64,000 nt of DNA, from assembly GCF_018263855.1 (NCBI RefSeq), contig NZ_CP073318.1:3472001-3536000 (forward strand). The letters are read 5' to 3'. Under the pieces are notes generated by a model. The model was given only the letters and a program-made list of their open reading frames with translations, did no database searches and was not told the DNA's origin. Positions within the stretch are counted from its first letter, which is position 1, and every line of letters begins with the position of its first letter. The stretch comes from Kutzneria sp. CA-103260 (GTDB lineage Bacteria > Actinomycetota > Actinomycetes > Mycobacteriales > Pseudonocardiaceae). Below, piece by piece: positions 59,113-64,000 of the stretch. The translations under genes and the position numbers were made by a program.

Positions 59113-59457
59113 CACAAGTTGCCCGTTGGGGAAGCGGCCCAGGTTGCGGTTGGCCCAGGCGAACGCGAGCCAGGTCTTGCCGATCCCACCGGTACCGCCG
59201 ATCGCGGAGATCACCGCCGTCGCGCCTCCGCCCTGCCCGCCGTCCCCGGACGAGGAGTCCTCGGGGGTGGTGAGAGCGCGGTCGAGCGCGGTCAACTGGG
59301 CGCCACGCCCGACGAACCCCGCCGGAGCCGAAAGCAGTTGGCGCGGCGCGGGTACCGGCGGCCGCGGCGCCGACAGGTGGTGGTGGACGCCACCGGTGAT
59401 CACCCCAGCCGGCACCACCGGCCCAGTCACCACGTCAGCGTTGTTGGTCGTCGGCGG
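59113..59457 (-). pseudogene. STAND/AfsR-like ATPase remnant
   Basis: About 115 residues match the N-terminal part of actinobacterial STAND regulators: [34 protein letters not shown], then the Walker [18 protein letters not shown]. Homology ends after PNGQLVV and the rest (Walker B, TPR) is absent. It is fused by a junction near 59100 to the cupin remnant. Confidence 0.7.
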
Positions 59458-59615
59458 CACGTGCAGCTCACCGTCGCTGTCGACGTCCTCGGCGTCGTGC
59501 TGATCCTGTGGGTGCCGAAAATCTCGTCCACGCAGGTCAAGCAGCATGCCGATGCGCAAGGATGCGTGCGCCACATGATCGCGCCGGCCGACAACCCGCA
59601 GGCACGCATGCTGCT

Positions 59616-59834
59616 GCAGGAGCAGGAGCGAAACAGGAGCGGCGTACCTGCCGCAACGGCGTTGAACCACTGTTACGTGACGTCAACAGTCCAACCGCAA
59701 GCAGCAGATTCTCTATTCTCGCGGGTCAGCGCATCGTTCGGACACGACTGGGAGACAAGACTTGTCGCGAAGTAAAGGGGTCGCCGCTCCCGTTTTCGCT
59801 TCGAACTCAACTCCCCGACTCGCCCATCTTACAG
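59616..59834 (+). repeat. Direct repeat copy 2 (219 bases)
   Basis: Diverged copy of 54833-55052, in the same orientation. It ends TTACAG like copy 1 and is followed, after 165 bases, by the shared segment at 59999-60034. The copy lies immediately before the decayed integrase. Confidence 0.8.
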
Positions 59835-59991
59835 GGCCTGGAGTGTATCCACGATCTTGCCCAGAACGTGTCCAAACGCCGCCGGTGGTCCAGCCGCAGT
59901 AAAAGGCCGACGCCGTGCAGAGTGATCGCGACAGGACACCGACCCCCAAGGTGGCCCGCAAGCTGCACAGTCGCGTGCCAATGTCCGATGC

Positions 59992-60560
59992 CCGATAACC
60001 TGCACGGACGTACTTTTCGGCACGCACAGCATCGGATCGCACCGTCCACGGTCTGGACGATCCTGCACGCCGCCGGCATCGACCCAGCACCGCGCCGCAC
60101 CTTCCCAACCTGGCGCGAGTTCCTGACCGCTCAGGCCGAGGGGATCATCGCCGCGGACTTCTTCCATGTGGACACGATCACCAGCAGACGGCTGTACGCA
60201 CTGGCCTTCCTCGAGCATTACACCAGCAAGCTCCACATCACCAGTGTCACCGCGCACCCGACCGGGCTGGGCCGCCGCGTCGAGTCCCTCCGCTTCCTCC
60301 TCCGCGACCGCGACAGCAAGTACACGTCCTCCTTCGACGCTGTCGTTGAAGCCGACGAGATGGAGGTGCTGCTCAGTGCGCCGCAGGCGCCGCGCATGAA
60401 TGCCCACTGCGAGCGGGTGATCGGCACCATCCGGCGGGAGGTCCTCGACCACGTTCTGGTCATGAACGAGGCCCACGCCCGACGGGTCCTCGCCGAGTAC
60501 CAGAATCACTACAACAGGGCGCGGCCGACGACCGTTCGCGACCGTTGCCGTCTGCTCCCA
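59992..60560 (+). pseudogene. Decayed integrase-core transposase
   Basis: The frame carries integrase-core patterns IIAADFFHVDTITSRRLYAL, FLLRDRDSKYTSSFD and APRMNAHCERVIGTIRREV. About a dozen residues between the first and second Asp blocks are missing (HPTGLGRRVESLRFLLRD), the N-terminal third is absent, and after EYQNHYNRARP the frame shifts. It is related to the element at 25.6-26.7 kb but not a recent copy. Confidence 0.75.
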
Positions 60561-60703
60561 CCCCTACGTGCCCGATGGCCGCCCTATCAACCCGTCGCCA
60601 CCGGCCCACACCCGACTGAGCCTCTTGCAGCGTCACCGGGCCAGCCGAAGACCCAGTTCACCCAGGCCTGTGTGATCGACTTCACCGGCGACGCCAGAAA
60701 CGC

Positions 60704-60732
60704 GCAGGTTCGAGCCCCGCCGGGGGCACCCA
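60704..60732 (+). other. tRNA 3' end fragment (possible attachment site)
   Basis: GCAGGTTCGAGCCCCGC (T-arm-like, one mismatch in the stem) is followed by CGGGGGCACCCA, an acceptor 3' strand ending in CCA. No matching 5' acceptor strand or anticodon arm lies upstream, so it is not a whole tRNA. Such 3' ends are left at attL/attR sites of integrated elements; here it follows a decayed integrase. Confidence 0.6.
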
Positions 60733-61009
60733 TCAGAACTGCGCGCCGCTGACCAGCAGTTTCGCGGCAAATAGCAATCATCAATGGTTCGCGGCTGTAG
60801 CCACGTGATCCGCGCCCATCCGACGTTGGTCTAGGCCGGACGGGCTACACCTGCCATCAGACAGTCACCCCACGCTGCCACCTCTAGCCACACCATCGCG
60901 ACACCCACCGAACAGCGAGTGTCCCCATCGACCGCTGACCTCCGGAACGGCGAACGCCTGCTTCACGGCAGAAAAGGATGTTGCGCGGCACCCTTGCCGG
61001 GGTCAGAAG
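60733..61009. other. Intergenic stretch, nothing recognised
   Basis: About 280 bases between the tRNA fragment and the acetyltransferase terminator. I see no gene, repeat or promoter I can support. Confidence 0.4.
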
Positions 61010-61043
61010 CCCGCGGGCGGGCTATGGGCGCCCGCCCTGCGGG
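61010..61043 (-). terminator. GC-rich hairpin over the acetyltransferase stop
   Basis: CCCGCGGGCGGGC (61010-61022) pairs with GCCCGCCCTGCGGG (61030-61043) with one bulged base. It overlaps the stop codon of the minus-strand gene ending at 61022, a plausible terminator. Confidence 0.5.
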
Positions 61044-61537
61044 GATATCGCTATCCAGAATCGGTCCTCGTCGTTGGCTCGACCATCCGGGACGCCGCCG
61101 TTGGCCAGGATGACCCGGCGCGAGGGCTCGTTGTCGACGCCACAGGTCACCAGGACCCGGCGCAGACCGAGCCGTCGGCATTCCGCCAGTCCGGCCGTCA
61201 AGATCCGCGTGCCGTGCCCTTGCCCCCGCCACGGGGTCGCGATGCTGTAGCCGATGTGGCCACCCGAGACGGCCAACTCCGGCGTGAGGTCCTGCCGAAC
61301 CACGAACTCGCCCAGATAATGCCGGCCGCAGACGTACCACAGGATGGTGGTGGGCACTCCCCACCACAGCAGAACTCCTTGCCGCTCGGCAACGACCTGG
61401 GCGAAGTCGGCGGCGGCGCGATCGAGCAACTCGGTCGACCCGCCGTCGTGCTCGCGGTCGGCCCGCTCGCCGGCAAGCCACGAATCACGAACTGTCACCG
61501 TCGGCGCCACGAGTTGGGGCGAGCCTGACAACCGCAT
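61022..61537 (-). CDS. GNAT-family N-acetyltransferase
   Basis: A 171-residue GNAT protein. The acetyl-CoA-binding motif A region is GGHIGYSIATPWRGQGHGT (RGQGHG), with ILTAGLAECRRLGLRRVLV and DNEPSRRVILANGG following. The close pattern is that of general GNATs acting on small amines. ATG at 61537 starts at the conserved N-terminus (LVAPTVTVRDSWL); the frame is open to 61636. Substrate unknown. It seems unrelated to either cluster. Confidence 0.8.
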   Translation of the reverse strand: MRLSGSPQLVAPTVTVRDSWLAGERADREHDGGSTELLDRAAADFAQVVAERQGVLLWWGVPTTILWYVCGRHYLGEFVVRQDLTPELAVSGGHIGYSIATPWRGQGHGTRILTAGLAECRRLGLRRVLVTCGVDNEPSRRVILANGGVPDGRANDEDRFWIAISPQGGRP

Positions 61538-61701
61538 CACCGCATCGTCCAGCCGCCCCGACCGAGCAGCAACGTGTTTTCCGAACATCCGGTCTTCGGC
61601 ATAGCGAACGTTCGACGTGCTGCGAACCGACGCCATCGCCGGTTGTGTTGTCCGTGGACAGAACGTCTCAGGCTCCCGTTACCGCCCGTCCACCCTTGTC
61701 G

Positions 61702-62361
61702 TCAGGTGGTGGCGGTGACCAGGCGTCGGAAGGCGTCCAGGTCACCGGCGAACTCAAAGTTGTTCTCCGCATCGAGTCCAGCGACCGGCCGTCCCATGAC
61801 GAACACCGCGCGAAACGTCGCGATGTCGGCACGGATCGTCACGTCCGCGGCGGCCGGCTCGCCGCGGGTGATCGTGAGTCCGCCGTCGTCGGCGTGAACG
61901 GCGAACACGTCATCACCGAGTTCGACCCGGTAGGCAGCCGGGGCTCCACGCCAGCGAGCCGGCGCGAAGTGGGTTTTGAGGGCCAGTAGCAGCGAGTCGG
62001 TGCCAATCGGCGCGTCGGCGGGCTTGAGCGGAGAGCGTCGGCCCCAGTCGCCGAGGGTCAGCAGGACGGGTTCGAGCTCACGGCCGCGTTCGGTCAGCTC
62101 GTACACCCAGGCCCGCGCCGGCGGGCCTAGCTTGCGGCGTTGGACGAGCCCGCTCCGTTCCAGGTCCCGCAGGCGCTGGGAAAGCACGTTGGGCCGGGCG
62201 TTGGGCACGCCGGCCTGAACGTCGCTGTACCGCTTGGGGCCCAGCAGAAGCTCGCGGATCACGAGTAGGGCCCAGCGTTCGCCGATCAGGTCGAGCGCGT
62301 GCGCGATGGCGCATCCGTCGCCGTAGGTGCGGGCGGGCGGCACGTCGGTCGGAACGGTCAC
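61702..62361 (-). CDS. HxlR-family regulator with SCP2-like domain
   Basis: A 219-residue protein. The N-terminal HxlR winged helix is clear (CAIAHALDLIGERWALLVIR, then NVLSQRLRDLERSGLV and YELTERG). The C-terminal 95 residues (VHADDGGLTITRGEP, ADVTIRADIATF, FEFAGDLDAFRRLV) look like an SCP2/sterol-carrier-like domain that might sense a hydrophobic ligand. It diverges from the NmrA-like gene across 96 bases and probably represses it and itself. Confidence 0.88.
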   Translation of the reverse strand: MTVPTDVPPARTYGDGCAIAHALDLIGERWALLVIRELLLGPKRYSDVQAGVPNARPNVLSQRLRDLERSGLVQRRKLGPPARAWVYELTERGRELEPVLLTLGDWGRRSPLKPADAPIGTDSLLLALKTHFAPARWRGAPAAYRVELGDDVFAVHADDGGLTITRGEPAAADVTIRADIATFRAVFVMGRPVAGLDAENNFEFAGDLDAFRRLVTATT

Positions 62362-62381
62362 TGGCCGATCTTAACCCGAAG

Positions 62382-62422
62382 CAAGTGGTTACTTGTTCTT
62401 TAGGAGCTTTCACTTCTACAGT
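62382..62422 (+). promoter_or_regulatory. Promoter and operator for the NmrA-like gene
   Basis: TTGTTC (62393-62398) and TACAGT (62417-62422) are 18 bases apart. The palindrome CAAGTGGTTACTTG (62382-62395) overlaps the -35 box. This is a likely binding site for the divergent HxlR regulator; the assignment is inference. Confidence 0.5.
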
Positions 62423-62457
62423 GCATGCACTTGCTCGCTCGAACGAACGGAGTGGTG

Positions 62458-63375
62458 ATGCTTCTCGTGACCGGTGGCACCGGCCTCAGCGGGACCGCGG
62501 TGGTGCGGGAGTTCGCACGCCGCGGGATCCGCGTGCGCGTGCTCGTGCGCAGCGCGGCGAAGGCTCGGGCGTTCGCTGCCATGCCCGCAGTGGAAACCGT
62601 CGTCGGCGACATGCTCCGTCCCGACACGCTGGGGCCGGCCCTGCGGGACGTGCACCGAGTGCTGATGATCTCCTCGCCCCGCGAGCGGATGGTGCAGACG
62701 CAGTGCACGTTCGTCGACGCGGCGAAAGCCGCCGGGGTGGCGCACGTCGTGAAGTTCTCCGGCAAGGAGTCCGGGATCGGATTCGACGCGAACGCCTTCC
62801 GAGGCACGCGCCAGCACGAGGAGATCGAGCGCCACCTCGAACGCAGCGGGCTCGCGTGGACCCATCTGCGCCCCAGCCAGTTCATGCAGTTCTACCTGCC
62901 GGGGACGCTGACCGGCGTCGATCCGCGCGAGCGGGCGCTCGTGCTGCCGATCGGCCACAGCCGGCTGGCGCCGGTCGACATCGAGGACATCGCGAAGGTG
63001 TCCGTCGCACTCATGACCGGCGAGGGGCATGAGGGCAAGGCGTACGAGATAACCGGTCCCGACGCCGTCACGATGACCGAGGCCGTCGAGCACATCTCGG
63101 CGGCGACGGGCGTCCCGTTCCGCTACGTCGATGTCTCCCCGGCGGAGAAGCGGCAGCGACTCGAGGCGTCCGGGCTGCCGCCGGAGACGGTCGATCTGCT
63201 GGACGAACTGTTCGCCGAACGCAGCCGACGTCGCGACTCGGACGTCCGGCTCGCCACTCACCGCCGTTTCGGTGTGGAACCGACTACCTTCGCGCGGTTC
63301 GCCCGCCGGCACGCGGAAGCTTTTCTCGCTCCGGTCCTGGCCACCTGTCCGTCTAAACGGGGCAAGTTCAGGTAG
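62458..63375 (+). CDS. NmrA-like NAD(P)-binding oxidoreductase
   Basis: A 305-residue atypical SDR. The nucleotide-binding motif is VTGGTGLSGTAVV at the N-terminus, followed by RVLVRSAAKA; KFSGKESGIGF and RPSQFMQFYLP fit the NmrA/azoreductase-like group. The active-site Tyr of classical SDRs is absent, as is usual there. ATG 62458 follows GGAG. HxlR-controlled oxidoreductases of this kind usually respond to electrophile or quinone stress. Confidence 0.87.
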   Translation: MLLVTGGTGLSGTAVVREFARRGIRVRVLVRSAAKARAFAAMPAVETVVGDMLRPDTLGPALRDVHRVLMISSPRERMVQTQCTFVDAAKAAGVAHVVKFSGKESGIGFDANAFRGTRQHEEIERHLERSGLAWTHLRPSQFMQFYLPGTLTGVDPRERALVLPIGHSRLAPVDIEDIAKVSVALMTGEGHEGKAYEITGPDAVTMTEAVEHISAATGVPFRYVDVSPAEKRQRLEASGLPPETVDLLDELFAERSRRRDSDVRLATHRRFGVEPTTFARFARRHAEAFLAPVLATCPSKRGKFR

Positions 63376-64000
63376 CCCCGTGAGTCGGTGATGGTCACCT
63401 CGCGGTCGGCGGGCTGGTCCACCAACGCCCGCCCCGGCGCGGGCCGCGGGCCGTCCACGCAGTGCCCGTTGGTCAGCAGCAGCGCCGAGTCACCGTCTCG
63501 GGCAGTGGGCGGACGCACAACCGAGGCCATGCAGCTGCCCACGACAGCCGATCCCGCCATGTTGGGGACCGGATCGTCGGGCGGCACGTTGGTGCCGCTG
63601 ATGATGCTGTTGATCCAGTCGACATGTTTGGTGACGTCGGTGTACAAGACCGGCTTGTTGTCGCCGCTGGGGCCGCTCACCGTGCCAGCAAGCACCCACT
63701 CGTCGCCGTCGCGGACCAACGCCGGCCCACCGGAGTCCATGTTCGAGGCGGCGACGCTGCCGTCTGCGGCGCCGACGCACCGTTCCTGTCCGGGGATCCC
63801 TTGCGGACACGTCGAGATCGGCTGCACCACGGTGTCGGCTTCCCGCAGTTTCGTGGGGTTGCACGCAGGGTTCTGGCGATCGGCACAGGTCATACCCCAT
63901 CCCAGGATGCGGGCGGGGGTGTTGTCCGCTGGCGTCGTCGAGGCGATCCGGATCGGCTTGGCTCGCACCGGGTTCGCCAGGTGCAGCAGCGCGAGGTCCT
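63258..64000 (-). CDS. Trypsin-like serine protease, partial at the right edge
   Basis: The gene runs off the window; its visible frame starts with DLALL, which holds the catalytic Asp, followed by ILGWGMTC and the Ser motif NMDSGGPALV, ending a first trypsin-like domain at YTDVTKHVDWINSII. A second domain begins with SCMASVVRPP and the His motif LLLTNGHCV but loses homology after about 60 residues, near 63375, where the NmrA-like gene ends. The final frame to 63258 is antisense to that gene. So the second domain looks truncated. Secretion is expected but the signal peptide is outside. Confidence 0.65.
   Translation of the reverse strand, partial: DLALLHLANPVRAKPIRIASTTPADNTPARILGWGMTCADRQNPACNPTKLREADTVVQPISTCPQGIPGQERCVGAADGSVAASNMDSGGPALVRDGDEWVLAGTVSGPSGDNKPVLYTDVTKHVDWINSIISGTNVPPDDPVPNMAGSAVVGSCMASVVRPPTARDGDSALLLTNGHCVDGPRPAPGRALVDQPADREVTITDSRGYLNLPRLDGQVARTGARKASACRRANRAKVVGSTPKRR

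Overview
The window is high-GC DNA from an actinomycete. GTG and TTG starts, dense ATGA/GTGA stop-start overlaps, a StrR-type activator, an ESX-type (type VII secretion) cassette and two large secondary-metabolite loci all fit. A Pseudonocardiales-like host is my inference from gene content; no rRNA or marker gene is present to prove it.

Region 1 (about 1-20.0 kb) is a terpenoid-type cluster, mostly on the minus strand. It holds a squalene-hopene-cyclase-like protein, a UbiA-family prenyltransferase (the only plus-strand gene), five cytochromes P450, a flavin monooxygenase, a PhyH-type dioxygenase, an acyl-CoA-dehydrogenase-like flavoprotein, an alpha/beta hydrolase, a SAM methyltransferase, a glycosyltransferase, a nucleotide-sugar-type epimerase, a B12-type radical SAM enzyme and a StrR/ParB-like activator. 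The last gene of the run encodes a secreted neocarzinostatin-family apoprotein, although no enediyne genes are visible. The expected product is a heavily oxidised, glycosylated terpenoid or meroterpenoid.

Region 2 (21.2-23.5 kb) is a five-gene ESX-type cassette. Region 3 (23.5-27.4 kb) is a gene graveyard: recombinase pieces, an SGNH-hydrolase remnant, and a subtilase C-terminus cut by an IS whose transposase is frameshifted.

Region 4 (27.4-54.5 kb) is a second cluster. DpgA-DpgD make 3,5-dihydroxyphenylglyoxylate. A benzoylformate-decarboxylase-like enzyme and an aldehyde dehydrogenase would turn it into 3,5-dihydroxybenzoate. A 2,698-residue synthase (adenylation, dead KR-like, ACP, KS, AT, DH-like lacking its Asp, ACP, thioester reductase) can activate this acid as starter, extend it with malonate and release an aldehyde or alcohol. 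A FAD halogenase, a methyltransferase, two MFS transporters and a Na+/H+ antiporter accompany it. Regulators are a LuxR-type LAL protein and an in-frame SARP-MerR fusion. Two matching MerR-type promoters (19-base spacers over the same palindrome) lie upstream of and inside the fusion gene.

Region 5 (54.5-64 kb) holds a secreted GH92 mannosidase between two 220-base direct repeats, remnants of a cupin, a STAND ATPase and an integrase, a tRNA 3' end fragment, then an acetyltransferase, an HxlR regulator divergent from an NmrA-like oxidoreductase, and a trypsin-like protease running off the right edge.
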